Source: Butyricicoccus sp. (GTDB lineage: Bacteria; Bacillota; Clostridia; Oscillospirales; Butyricicoccaceae). From it: a stretch of 51,383 nucleotides of DNA. Location: positions 1 to 51,383 of the forward strand of contig JAGHIZ010000014.1 in the NCBI GenBank assembly GCA_017886875.1. Reading direction: 5' to 3'. Position 1 is the first letter of the stretch. Each line of letters begins with the position of its first letter. Under the pieces are notes generated by a model. The model ran no database searches. It was not told the DNA's origin and saw nothing but the letters and a program-made list of their open reading frames with translations. A program made the position numbers and the translations under genes. Positions 25,231 to 33,641 of the stretch are shown here, in pieces.

Positions 25231-26133
25231 TTATACCTCCATAAACATTGTAGCAGAATATCTATAAACAGGGTGTTTACCACCTAAACCCACATCAAAT
25301 ACATCACCATTAAATTTATTTTCAAAACATGAACCAGCCGAAAAAGCATAAAAATCTTTTTTACGTCTGTTTTCTGGTGCATAAGTATTGGAAAATATAA
25401 AGCCTGTGCGTTTTTGAAGTGAATACTTTGCATTTTTTATAGAGTTTTCAAGCTCATCTGAATTACACATACAAATAGATAATGCCATAAAAGGCGGTTT
25501 TGATATAGTTAATCTTTGTTTAAGATTATCTGGTATAGGCTCGCTTTTGAATTTAAACCTACCAAAACCAGCACTTTTTTTGCCACCTATTCCACTATAT
25601 GATAAAGCATTTAATAGCTTTTCAAATTCTGATTTTATATTATTATCATTAAAACCAACAATGCAATATAAACCATTGTTAGGGTTAAACTTAAATATAC
25701 CAACAGAATAAGGTAAAGCATCGCCTGTTTCTAGTTTTTCTAAAGAATGCATGGAAGTCATAGTTCTAACATCTGATGAACCTAAAGAATTTAAAATTTC
25801 AAGTTCCTTTTTAGCATCAATATCATTTATATTTGATAATTTAGATAATGGTATATACTTTAATCTTTTATATTCTTTTTCAGGTTTAATATAACAAAGT
25901 GGCTTTGGTATATAAAGTTCATCATTTATGTATGGGAATAAATCGCTAAAACACAGCTTTTTTTGTTTTACAGCATCAACTAAACTTGTAACATTATCAC
26001 CGAAATTAACAGCCTCATTACAAAGAGCAGAAAATAAACTGTCAGCACAAAATGTTTTTTCACTACTCCCTAAATTACCATCTCCAAAGTGTACAGCCGT
26101 TTCAAACTGAAAACGATAGATGATATATTCCAT
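25231..26133 (-). CDS. csm4: Csm4 (type III-A, Cas5-like)
   Basis: 300 aa. Begins YIIYRFQFETAVHFGDGNLG with the typical Csm4 'F-x-x-x-x-H-F-G' and 'CADSLFSALCNEA' near residue 29; glycine loop GGKKSAGFGRFKF near 180. It binds the 5' handle and Cas10. 15 bases after csm3. Confidence 0.9.
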   Translation of the reverse strand: MEYIIYRFQFETAVHFGDGNLGSSEKTFCADSLFSALCNEAVNFGDNVTSLVDAVKQKKLCFSDLFPYINDELYIPKPLCYIKPEKEYKRLKYIPLSKLSNINDIDAKKELEILNSLGSSDVRTMTSMHSLEKLETGDALPYSVGIFKFNPNNGLYCIVGFNDNNIKSEFEKLLNALSYSGIGGKKSAGFGRFKFKSEPIPDNLKQRLTISKPPFMALSICMCNSDELENSIKNAKYSLQKRTGFIFSNTYAPENRRKKDFYAFSAGSCFENKFNGDVFDVGLGGKHPVYRYSATMFMEV

Positions 26134-26148
26134 AACATATCACCTCTT

Positions 26149-26811
26149 TTAGTTTAATACATCATCAAACATCTTTTGACAATTTTCAAGTAAAGATTTA
26201 TCAACTTGACCTACAACAGTTTGTAACTTTATATCAGAGAATTTAACTTTACCATATCCACGAGAACCATGACCACCTAAATAATCATATTCCATAAGTT
26301 TCATACCATCAGCGATTAAATTCATATCTTCTTTTATTTCATCAGCATTAAACACATCATATATAATACTAACTTGAAATTTTGTTCCACGAATTACACG
26401 CTCTATTTGTCTTGGATTTGCAACTGCAGTTGTTCGGCTTATTGTGTTTTCAAATTTAACTTCTGTTGCAGAATGTAAACCGAATTGTTTTAATTCTTCC
26501 ATATTTTCAAGGTGTAAATCTCTAAATAATAAACGAGTTCTTGTTTTGCTATCTTTTGCAGTTCCAAAAAGTCGTAAAATTCTAGGCTCATCGTTATCAT
26601 GTTCTGCAAAAGGATTTTTGTTATATTGTCTTGCAAGAAGTGTACGAAGTTTTCCTTTTAAACTGCTTGCTGGTATTATAGGCTGATTTGTAATTACATC
26701 ACGAATAACTGGAGAATCAACTGCACCAATAGCAGCAAAAGCTGAAGAACCGCCAATATGTAAACCTGTTTTAACTTCTAAAATGCCTTTAATCTCAATT
26801 TTTGCATACAT
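26149..26811 (-). CDS. csm3: Csm3 (type III-A backbone and RNA nuclease)
   Basis: 220 aa. GLHIGGSSAFAAIGAVDSPV near 15 contains the aspartate (D33 equivalent) that cleaves target RNA, then IPASSLKGKLRTLLA near 46, FGTAKDSKTRTRL near 78 and GGHGSRGYGKVKF near 180. Several copies form the filament. Start at 26811 has AAAGGGTG upstream. Confidence 0.93.
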   Translation of the reverse strand: MYAKIEIKGILEVKTGLHIGGSSAFAAIGAVDSPVIRDVITNQPIIPASSLKGKLRTLLARQYNKNPFAEHDNDEPRILRLFGTAKDSKTRTRLLFRDLHLENMEELKQFGLHSATEVKFENTISRTTAVANPRQIERVIRGTKFQVSIIYDVFNADEIKEDMNLIADGMKLMEYDYLGGHGSRGYGKVKFSDIKLQTVVGQVDKSLLENCQKMFDDVLN

Positions 26812-26829
26812 ACTTTACACACCCTTTTA

Positions 26830-27210
26830 TCAATCTCTACCGCCATAATATCTATGATAAGCTACTAAAGCCTCCATATAATTGCAAAATAGTACAAGTT
26901 CAGCTTTACTATCTTTAATATTGCTTATATGCTCAAGTAATTTTGCATTTTCTACAAATTCCTTGACTGTTTTTTCTCTGCCTGCCTCATAAGCAATTCT
27001 CATTTTTAAATATTGTATTCGGCTTTGCATATCAGAGGTTAATTTATCATTCATAATATATTTTGCATCGGTCTGCAATTCTGACACCATAGCAAGTAGA
27101 TTTCTAATTTTAGATGTTGTAAGGCTAATTTTTCCTTTTCCTAAATCTTTTAGCTTTATTATAACCTGTTCAGCCGTATCAACATAGGTTATACTATCGA
27201 GTTTTGGCAT
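26830..27210 (-). CDS. csm2: Csm2 (small subunit, Cas11)
   Basis: 126 aa from ATG at 27210 (MPKLDSITYV), with GGAGG nine bases upstream; the longer frame overlaps csm1. All-helical with LKDLGKGKISLTTSKIRN near 20 and KMRIAYEAGRE near 80, as usual in Csm2. It sits between csm1 and csm3. Confidence 0.88.
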   Translation of the reverse strand: MPKLDSITYVDTAEQVIIKLKDLGKGKISLTTSKIRNLLAMVSELQTDAKYIMNDKLTSDMQSRIQYLKMRIAYEAGREKTVKEFVENAKLLEHISNIKDSKAELVLFCNYMEALVAYHRYYGGRD

Positions 27211-27211
27211 T

Positions 27212-29527
27212 TTAACATTCCTCCAAATCATTATTGCGTATGGTATAGATATAAATATATAGTGCTAATATTGCCTCATTACATTGTTCTTTGTCTTTTA
27301 TCCACTGATACATATTTTTAGCAAACTCATTATAAAGCTCTTTATTTTTTGCTTTTTGCTCCATTCTAGCTAAAAAATAAGCATATCTTGCAATATTTAT
27401 CTTTTCTCCTCTGTTTCTCATTAGGTCTAAAAGATTATAAATAAAGTTCTTGCCATATTCATCTACGCTGGAGAAAAAATCTTTAATTAAGCTGTATTTT
27501 TCTTCTAAGACATTATTTATAAATCTATCCCAAGAATATGTAAACTCACTTCCAAACAGCGTTATAGCATTTTTGTTTTCATGTAGCTTAGATAAATTTT
27601 CAAGTTCACCCGTTTCTGTTGCCATAACTGAAACGGGATATTTTTTCGGATAAATGCCTATTCCTGCTGAAATAGTGAGTGTTCCTTGTGAATACTCAGT
27701 AAAACTATCATATAAATCAACAGCAAAGCCTATAATATCGTCCCAAGCACCAATTATAAAAATATCATCACCGCCAGAATATACAATAGTTGCATATCGC
27801 TTTCCAGTATCATTGTCATTTAAGAAATATGAGCCATTTTCTAAAATTGAATTGATATGAAGTTTAAAAAACATTGATATTTTTCTTGAGAAAGTCGCAG
27901 TTCTTGAAAGTGTGGAGTATTTACCTCCATTTTTTTCACTTTCAAATCCAGATACAAAAGCCTTACCTAAATTATCAATATCAGCTCGCATAACAGCAAG
28001 TCTTTCAATACCAGATGAATTTTTTACTAAGTCTTCTAAGGTATCGCCATTTTTATAATCAGCTACCCATAACTTAGTTGAAACCTTATTTCCAGTATAA
28101 AATCTATTTTTACAATAACTTCTTACATAATTCGTACTATTTTGCATACGATTTAACAACTGCTGTTCGGTTTCTGCAACTAAAAATTTATTATCTGGCA
28201 ATGGTAAATCATAATTTTGATTATCATTTGTTATAACAAATAACATTAAATCTTCATTTTGAAGTTTTTTAGAAAATCTCTCTAAACCTTGACAGATTAA
28301 ACATTTATCATTTTCATCTAATAAATCCGTTCTACGACAAACTATACATTCTCGCTTTTCATTTTTGTGCTTCCCAGAATTTAACATCAATATTTGAGCT
28401 GGTGTATAACGATTTGATTTGATATTTGTTACTTTTTCATGCAGTTTAGAGAAAATATATTTATAACTTCCATCTGATTCATTTTTTAGGTCATTTGCTG
28501 AGCATGGAATATAATTACAAGCCACATATAAACCTATATCAAATGTTTTTATAAACCATTCATTAGTATTATTTATAAAGCTATTAAGTGAAGTTTTTGT
28601 TTGGTTGGTGTTTGGCAAGATTAAATACGCATGACCACCACCATTATAAATACAATTTGCACGAGATAAATTTACTTGTTCTAAAAGTGTATCTATAAGA
28701 TGTTCCATTAGGATTTCAATATAAAATGAACGAGAACGCAAGGCTTTTAATGCACCTGAAGAAACAATATTATATACAAATTTCTGTATTCCTGAAATAT
28801 CCATACTACATAGTAAAAATGCATTTTTAGCATAGAATTTACTTGCATTTGTGAATAATTCCTTGCGAAAATCATCAATTTCATTTTCTTTTATATAGGC
28901 ATATATACAGCTACTAAATGCTACTGTAAGTTTGCTATGGTCAAATAGTGAAATATCCGCCACCTCTTGTTTAGATGTAGATGACGGAATAAAACTTAAA
29001 TTTGCCTCAAATATCTCAATAAGAGAATTTATAAACTTGATACTGTATTCTATACCTATTAAATTATCCTTTATTCTATCCAAACACGAAATATAAAAAG
29101 ATTTATTATATTTTATATCCCTATTTATAGGATAATCAATATCTTTTGATAAGCTAACAACAGGATATTTAAAATGCTCATCATTGCCATTTAATAAGTT
29201 AAAAATACTATCAAGTGGCATTTCTTTATCAAAACCCTTGCCACTATCATTATCATCAGATAAACGTCTATCACAAGCTGATGAAATATTATCTGCAATA
29301 TAAGCAATATATGCAAGTGATGTTTTTGATAATTTAGCATCTTTAAAATCTTTGCTATGATGATAACGCACTTGATTTAATATTTCCTCATCATCTATAC
29401 CAACGGTATTTTTTAGAAAATCATAACCGCTTTCTGGGTGACTTCGATAATCACCAGTTCTATGAATAACTTTACCTATATCATGTAATAAACTTCCGAC
29501 AATAAGCTCATATTGTGTTTGTGTCAT
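27212..29527 (-). CDS. cas10: Csm1/Cas10 of type III-A, HD and GGDD present
   Basis: 771 aa. Has the HD nuclease at the N-terminus (LLHDIGKVIHR, H15-D16), palm 1 with NGGGHAYLILPN near 290, a zinc-binding CIVC...CLIC near 390, and palm 2 with ADIDNLGKAF near 525 and SGGDDIF with GGDD at residues 585-588. It should cut ssDNA and make cyclic oligoadenylate on target binding. No Csm6 is adjacent; the only CARF protein in the window is in the III-D operon (16150). Confidence 0.95.
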   Translation of the reverse strand: MTQTQYELIVGSLLHDIGKVIHRTGDYRSHPESGYDFLKNTVGIDDEEILNQVRYHHSKDFKDAKLSKTSLAYIAYIADNISSACDRRLSDDNDSGKGFDKEMPLDSIFNLLNGNDEHFKYPVVSLSKDIDYPINRDIKYNKSFYISCLDRIKDNLIGIEYSIKFINSLIEIFEANLSFIPSSTSKQEVADISLFDHSKLTVAFSSCIYAYIKENEIDDFRKELFTNASKFYAKNAFLLCSMDISGIQKFVYNIVSSGALKALRSRSFYIEILMEHLIDTLLEQVNLSRANCIYNGGGHAYLILPNTNQTKTSLNSFINNTNEWFIKTFDIGLYVACNYIPCSANDLKNESDGSYKYIFSKLHEKVTNIKSNRYTPAQILMLNSGKHKNEKRECIVCRRTDLLDENDKCLICQGLERFSKKLQNEDLMLFVITNDNQNYDLPLPDNKFLVAETEQQLLNRMQNSTNYVRSYCKNRFYTGNKVSTKLWVADYKNGDTLEDLVKNSSGIERLAVMRADIDNLGKAFVSGFESEKNGGKYSTLSRTATFSRKISMFFKLHINSILENGSYFLNDNDTGKRYATIVYSGGDDIFIIGAWDDIIGFAVDLYDSFTEYSQGTLTISAGIGIYPKKYPVSVMATETGELENLSKLHENKNAITLFGSEFTYSWDRFINNVLEEKYSLIKDFFSSVDEYGKNFIYNLLDLMRNRGEKINIARYAYFLARMEQKAKNKELYNEFAKNMYQWIKDKEQCNEAILALYIYIYTIRNNDLEEC

Positions 29528-29531
29528 AGTA

Positions 29532-30272
29532 TCACCATTTCATATCAATTTCTAAAGCACCCATTCCAAGAGCTGTTTTTATACCTACACCAGAAAAAGT
29601 TCCAAATTCCAATAATAAATGCACAAGATTAACAAGTTGTTGAGGTCCATTTATTCTAAGTGATAATGTACCTAAAAAGGCTGGAATTTTAACTCCTTCT
29701 ATATGAAAAACTGTACTTCTTAAATTATAGCTTGAAATATTTATATATTTTTCAAAATCATCAAGCAATGTAGGGCTATTTATTTCATTTTCTGTATTTA
29801 CTGCATCATATTTTTTAATTAAGCTACTGAAAATATGATATATTGTAGGATAATTTTGATATTTTCCGTTTGATTTAAATGAAGTTGGTGTGCAAAATCT
29901 TATTTTTATACTTCTTGGGCAAGTTCCAAAAAATGTTTTGTTAAGCAATTCACTTTCGGTCATTTCGTATTTCTCACATGAAATTATATCAATGTTAATA
30001 TCTTTTTGCTCAAGATAAATACTTTTTAAATGCTCTATATCTGTATCTAAAATAATATGCTTATATGCATTATTATCTAGTGTTTGAAGTTTCCAAAGCA
30101 AGTTATTATTTTCATTTATTAAATATTGGCTAAATGGTTTTAGCTGTGAAAAATGCAAAAACTCGCCATATTGCCTATCAATTTTTTGCAGTAAAGCACC
30201 ATGAAACAAACAGGCGGTACTGCTGATAAGCCTTTGTGGCGGGTTTAATTTAAAGGTTAATCGTGTGAGCAT
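29532..30272 (-). CDS. cas6: Cas6 of the type III-A system
   Basis: 246 aa, ATG at 30272 with AAAGGAG upstream. C-terminal GVGIKTALGMGALEI is the Cas6 glycine loop; RFCTPTSFKSNGKYQNYP near 125 is also family-like. It heads the csm operon, and its ribosome binding site begins about 15 bases from the last repeat of array A3, with no terminator between. The product differs from the other Cas6 at 14462, matching the two repeat types. Confidence 0.9.
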   Translation of the reverse strand: MLTRLTFKLNPPQRLISSTACLFHGALLQKIDRQYGEFLHFSQLKPFSQYLINENNNLLWKLQTLDNNAYKHIILDTDIEHLKSIYLEQKDINIDIISCEKYEMTESELLNKTFFGTCPRSIKIRFCTPTSFKSNGKYQNYPTIYHIFSSLIKKYDAVNTENEINSPTLLDDFEKYINISSYNLRSTVFHIEGVKIPAFLGTLSLRINGPQQLVNLVHLLLEFGTFSGVGIKTALGMGALEIDMKW

Positions 30273-30293
30273 AAAAAACGCTCCTTTTGTGGA

Positions 30294-30656
30294 ATTTCCG
30301 TCCCCTTACGGGGTAAAATTGCATAACTTGAGGATATAATATGAAAAAATGGCAAAAATCTTCCGTCCCCTTGCGGGGATAAGTTGCATAATGAGTGCTA
30401 AACTCAATAAATTTTAGGAGGAAAAGGTTTCCGTCCCCTTGCGGGGATAAGTTGCATATTAACTGGGAAGACGGCAAAAGTGAGCCTAAAATGTTTCCGT
30501 CCCCTTGCTGGGGTGAGTTGCATAAAGATAAGATTATAATGGCATGTGAGAAGATTATGTTTCCGTCCCCTTACGGGGTTAAGTTGCATATTTCTGGTGA
30601 TATAGTTTATGTAAATGAAGTTGGGTTTCCGTCCCCTTACGGGGTTAAGTTGCATA
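30294..30656 (-). CRISPR. CRISPR array A3 (6 repeats, 5 spacers) upstream of the csm operon
   Basis: Repeats start at 30294, 30359, 30427, 30493, 30559 and 30625; spacers are 33, 36, 34, 34 and 34 bases. The repeats vary in their GTGAGTTGC part (TAAAATTGC, ATAAGTTGC, TTAAGTTGC), more than in A1 and A2. All spacers can be read as coding in the plus direction, the strand complementary to the crRNA. The first spacer (30326-30358) resembles the start of the gene at 33092. Confidence 0.96.
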
Positions 30657-30799
30657 GGCAATACTATACAATCTAAAAATGAATTTAAACCGTATAATAT
30701 AAACCTTGCACTAATAATTTATCATATTTTACATAAAATTGCAATAGTATATTTTAAAACCATCAAAGCAACTGTTTTTGCGTTCTACAAAAAGTGCGA
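30657..30799 (-). promoter_or_regulatory. Leader and promoter of array A3
   Basis: Conserved with 160-311. Minus-strand promoter TTGCAA (30739-30744), 17 bases, TAAATT (30716-30721), with TGA before the -10. The predicted start is about 50 bases before the first repeat. It may also drive cas6-csm by read-through. Confidence 0.75.
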
Positions 30800-30865
30800 A
30801 CCCATATATCAAGTCTTTAAAAAAGATTTAAAAATAGCGAATTTTAACCCTAAATAACTAATGCA

Positions 30866-30894
30866 TTGAATAAATAGAGTTAAAATGATAAAAT
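30866..30894 (+). promoter_or_regulatory. Sigma-A promoter of the antitoxin-like/Fic pair
   Basis: TTGAAT (30866-30871), 17 bases, TAAAAT (30889-30894), with TGA before the -10. Followed by AAGAAGGTG and the ATG at 30916. Confidence 0.75.
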
Positions 30895-30915
30895 ATAATT
30901 AAAGAAGGTGAACTT

Positions 30916-31443
30916 ATGAAATATCAAAATATATATGATGAATATATTGAAACACTTAAACAATATAATGATATTTATAATAAAATAGAAAATCTACCAA
31001 AAGGATATTTAACATCAAGAACAATAAATAATAAAAAATATTATTATTTACAACAAACAGTAAATGGTAAGAAAAAATCAAAGTGCTTACATGTTGATGA
31101 AATCGAAAGCACCAAAAAATCTATTGAGCAAAGAAAATTGCTTTTAAATCAACTTGATAAAATCAAAGATAATTTATTTAGGCTTGAATCAGCTGTAAAA
31201 ATTCTTGATAGTGAATTAAATCAGCATTTTTACTTTGTTAAGCAATGTTATCAAATGGATAATTTACCATATGAGCAAAGACCAAAAGCAATTAAATTTG
31301 CAAAAGCTATGACTTCCCTTGAAGGTTTGCCAATTTCATTTGACTTAAACTCAAAACTTAATTTATGGATTGATGGCAAAATATTATTTTCTGATATTTA
31401 TTTGCCTATTTTAAAAAATTACGGAGTTTTAAAAAATGCGTGA
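30916..31443 (+). CDS. DUF6788-like protein with VbhA-like C-terminus, likely Fic antitoxin
   Basis: 175 aa. Residues 25-60 (KGYLTSRTINNKKYYYLQQT, then GKKKSKCLHV) match the DUF6788 pattern. A coiled coil follows. The C-terminus KFAKAMTSLEGLPISFDLNS resembles VbhA-type antitoxins, in which an S/T-x-x-x-E-G helix blocks the Fic active site. Here the threonine is three, not four, residues before the glutamate, so the match is imperfect. It overlaps the fic gene by eight bases, typical for a coupled pair. Confidence 0.65.
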   Translation: MKYQNIYDEYIETLKQYNDIYNKIENLPKGYLTSRTINNKKYYYLQQTVNGKKKSKCLHVDEIESTKKSIEQRKLLLNQLDKIKDNLFRLESAVKILDSELNQHFYFVKQCYQMDNLPYEQRPKAIKFAKAMTSLEGLPISFDLNSKLNLWIDGKILFSDIYLPILKNYGVLKNA

Positions 31444-32134
31444 CCCATATTTATATGAAGATGTAGATGTTTTAAAAAATCTAGCTAATATTAAAGATAA
31501 TGAAAAACTAAGACAAATGGAAGGCGATTTAACTGTTATAGGCATGGCAGTTGTATATGCAAAAAAATATGATAAATTTGATATAAATACACTTTGTGAT
31601 ATTCATAAAACTATCTTTGGTGGGCTTTATGAATGGGCTGGTGAATTTAGAACCATACAAATGACAAAATCTGAAAAAGTATTAGGTGGAGATACTGTAA
31701 GATATGCAGAACCATCTCAAATTTCTAAACAATTAAAAGATATTTTCAAAGAAATATCAAAGTTAAAACCAAATATGCCAAAACAAGAGTTAGTTTTTAA
31801 ACTTGTGCGTATTACTTCTACTATCTGGCATATACACCCATTTAGAGAAGGAAACACCCGTACAGTAGTGGCGTTTTCAGTATTACTTGCAGATTATTTA
31901 GGTATTGATTTAGATTACAATTTATTTGTAGACAATGCATCATATGTTAGAAATGCACTTGTTTGGTGTACTCAAGGAATATATTCAATTTATGAATATT
32001 TGGAAAGAATTTATTATGATGCTGCAAGTATTAAACAAGATGAATATTCAAAAAATCAAAATTATGAGTTTGTAGGTGAATACAAAATTAGTGATTATAA
32101 AGAAGAACCTCATATTTATTTAGATAATGAATAA
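31436..32134 (+). CDS. fic: Fic-domain protein (AMPylase-type toxin)
   Basis: 232 aa. Fic signature HPFREGNTRT near residue 138, a variant of HPFx(D/E)GNGRxxR, with DIHKTIFGGLYEWAGEFR near 60. Fic enzymes transfer AMP or other groups to target proteins. The glycine-to-threonine change in GNT is found in several active or specialised Fic proteins. Coupled to the antitoxin-like gene upstream. Confidence 0.88.
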   Translation: MRDPYLYEDVDVLKNLANIKDNEKLRQMEGDLTVIGMAVVYAKKYDKFDINTLCDIHKTIFGGLYEWAGEFRTIQMTKSEKVLGGDTVRYAEPSQISKQLKDIFKEISKLKPNMPKQELVFKLVRITSTIWHIHPFREGNTRTVVAFSVLLADYLGIDLDYNLFVDNASYVRNALVWCTQGIYSIYEYLERIYYDAASIKQDEYSKNQNYEFVGEYKISDYKEEPHIYLDNE

Positions 32135-32164
32135 AAGGGGCAATGAACAAGCCACTGCCCCTTT
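32134..32164. terminator. Bidirectional terminator between fic and mazF
   Basis: AAAGGGGCA / TGCCCCTTT stem-loop that lies between the two convergent genes. Confidence 0.8.
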
Positions 32165-32167
32165 AAC

Positions 32168-32527
32168 TCATTTTGTATTTATGCCTAAACTCTTTATAAG
32201 TGCTTTGTCTATTTCCTGCATTATATCATCACTTAAATGGGTTTTATAAGAATGTAACCTATCTTTATCTATTGTTCTTATTTGCTCTAACAAAACAACT
32301 GAATTTTTAGGTAATGATAAATTATTGCAAATATAAACATGAGTAGGTAAATCAATTCTTTTATACTTGCTGCTAATTGCTGCAACAATAACTGTATTAC
32401 TGTATTCATTCCCTTTGTCATTTTGAATAACTAAAACAGGTCTTATACCTCCTTGTTCAGAACCATAAACAGGACTTAAATCAGCATAATAAATATCACC
32501 TCGCCTTATATAACTGAATTTTTTCAT
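32168..32527 (-). CDS. mazF: MazF/PemK-type mRNA interferase
   Basis: 119 aa, ATG at 32527 with AGGAGG upstream. [20 protein letters not shown] and [10 protein letters not shown] are the N-terminal MazF core; [15 protein letters not shown] is the second conserved block. Members cleave mRNA at short motifs. No antitoxin gene is next to it; the upstream gene is sigma-like, so this is a solitary copy here, as seen on several clostridial elements where a remote MazE is used. Confidence 0.9.
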   Translation of the reverse strand: MKKFSYIRRGDIYYADLSPVYGSEQGGIRPVLVIQNDKGNEYSNTVIVAAISSKYKRIDLPTHVYICNNLSLPKNSVVLLEQIRTIDKDRLHSYKTHLSDDIMQEIDKALIKSLGINTK

Positions 32528-32612
32528 CTACTAAACCTCCTAAATATTAGAATTATAAAACCCTTTCAATATATATCCCGTTTTTTTGAGCCTTTGGTTG
32601 ATAAATAATTGA

Positions 32613-33092
32613 TTAAAGTACAATATTTTTACGAATTTTTTCTAAAATACGTTTTTTATGATATACGACTGTTGAATGACTACAACCTTTTAATTCTGCA
32701 TATTTTCTGGTGGTCATTCCATTAATACATATACTTTTAATTAACTCTCTTTCATCACTTGGCAATTTAGCTATTTCATTAAGTATAATTTCTATAAGTT
32801 CTTCATCAGTATTTGTATATGGACTATACATATGAATTTTATAATTTTTATTAAATAATAATCCCTCAATAGATACTCCATACTCTCTCAGTGCCTCAAT
32901 TGATAATGGTTTATCTTTTTTTGTGTCTTTTTCTTTTTTATAGCGTACTTTTCTATCAGACTGCGAATATGCTAAAAATACTTCTTCACTTACCTCAACC
33001 GATTGACCATTAATCTTTATAATATTTTTTATAACATTGCCATCTTTGTCTTTAACTCGTCTGTAATTTCTTTGTTTTTGCCACTTTTTCAT
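32613..33092 (-). CDS. Small sigma-factor-like regulator of the mobile element
   Basis: 159 aa, ATG at 33092 with GAGGA six bases upstream. The C-terminal 65 residues (EIAKLPSDERELIKSICING, TTRKYAELKGCSHSTVVYHK, KRILEKIRK) are a sigma region 4 helix-turn-helix. No region 2 is visible. Such truncated sigma-like proteins regulate integrative elements. The translation start of this gene is matched by the first spacer of array A3 at 30326, with a synonymous difference. Confidence 0.75.
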   Translation of the reverse strand: MKKWQKQRNYRRVKDKDGNVIKNIIKINGQSVEVSEEVFLAYSQSDRKVRYKKEKDTKKDKPLSIEALREYGVSIEGLLFNKNYKIHMYSPYTNTDEELIEIILNEIAKLPSDERELIKSICINGMTTRKYAELKGCSHSTVVYHKKRILEKIRKNIVL

Positions 33093-33442
33093 TACGATTC
33101 CTCCATCTTTAAATAATTTTTAAAAAACTGGTTATCTAAGGATACTTAGCTATATATGTTTGCCAGATAAAGCATTTTTGACTTATAAGTAATTCACAGA
33201 AAATAAAAAATCGCACAAATAACCTATTGGTCATCTGTACGATGTATGAAAAATAATATTTAATTTTTGTTATATTACAAAATGCAGTTATTAACATAAA
33301 TTCTTCTTTTTAGCATATTTTAACTTTTAATAAAAAGAGTTTATGTAGTATTGTGTCGAATACAATAAAAAATTGTAACAAAAAAAGCTCAATCTAAAAT
33401 AAGATTGAGCCTTTCAAAGTTATATCTTTATTCTTAATTAAA
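33093..33442. terminator. Intergenic region with terminator at 33380-33413
   Basis: 350 bases, strongly AT-rich. GCTCAATCT (33387-33395) and AGATTGAGC (33402-33410) form a hairpin followed on the minus strand by seven T residues; it ends the polymerase/YolD operon. The rest should hold the promoter of the 33092 gene, but I could not assign one with confidence. Confidence 0.7.
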
Positions 33443-33625
33443 TTATCTTCTGCTATTCTCATTTTCTACTATTTTGGCAGTTTTATTTATTGCTTCTTCA
33501 TGCCCTGATAAAGCTGCAAATGGAGCAAACTGTGCAGCTCTATCTATCCTACTCATTCTAGGTCTTTTGTTAGATATGTGATGTTCAAGTTCAATTATAT
33601 CATCGTAATTTTTATCATCATTCAA
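33443..33625 (-). CDS. YolD-like small protein
   Basis: 60 aa from TTG at 33625, preferred because AAAGGAGAG lies nine bases upstream; a GTG start at 33658 would overlap the polymerase gene without a good site. The KRPRMSRIDRAAQFAPFAAL motif is typical of YolD-like proteins found beside Y-family polymerases on clostridial elements; homologues are thought to modulate the UmuC-like polymerase. Confidence 0.7.
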   Translation of the reverse strand: MNDDKNYDDIIELEHHISNKRPRMSRIDRAAQFAPFAALSGHEEAINKTAKIVENENSRR

Positions 33626-33641
33626 ATTTGTATTCTCTCCT

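Noticed and set aside
14462-30272. One composite type III locus with duplicated genes
   Set aside because: Two different Cas6, two Cas10 types, two repeat types and separate promoters and terminators show two systems, III-D and III-A.
30250-30676. Open frames of 75-93 codons on both strands, with repeated NPVRGRKP or FPSPYGVKLH motifs
   Set aside because: They are translations of the CRISPR repeats and spacers of array A3; the periodic motif is the repeat.
32613-33092. Antitoxin partner for MazF
   Set aside because: The protein is a sigma region 4-like regulator with no MazE-type features; the gap and order do not suggest a toxin-antitoxin operon.
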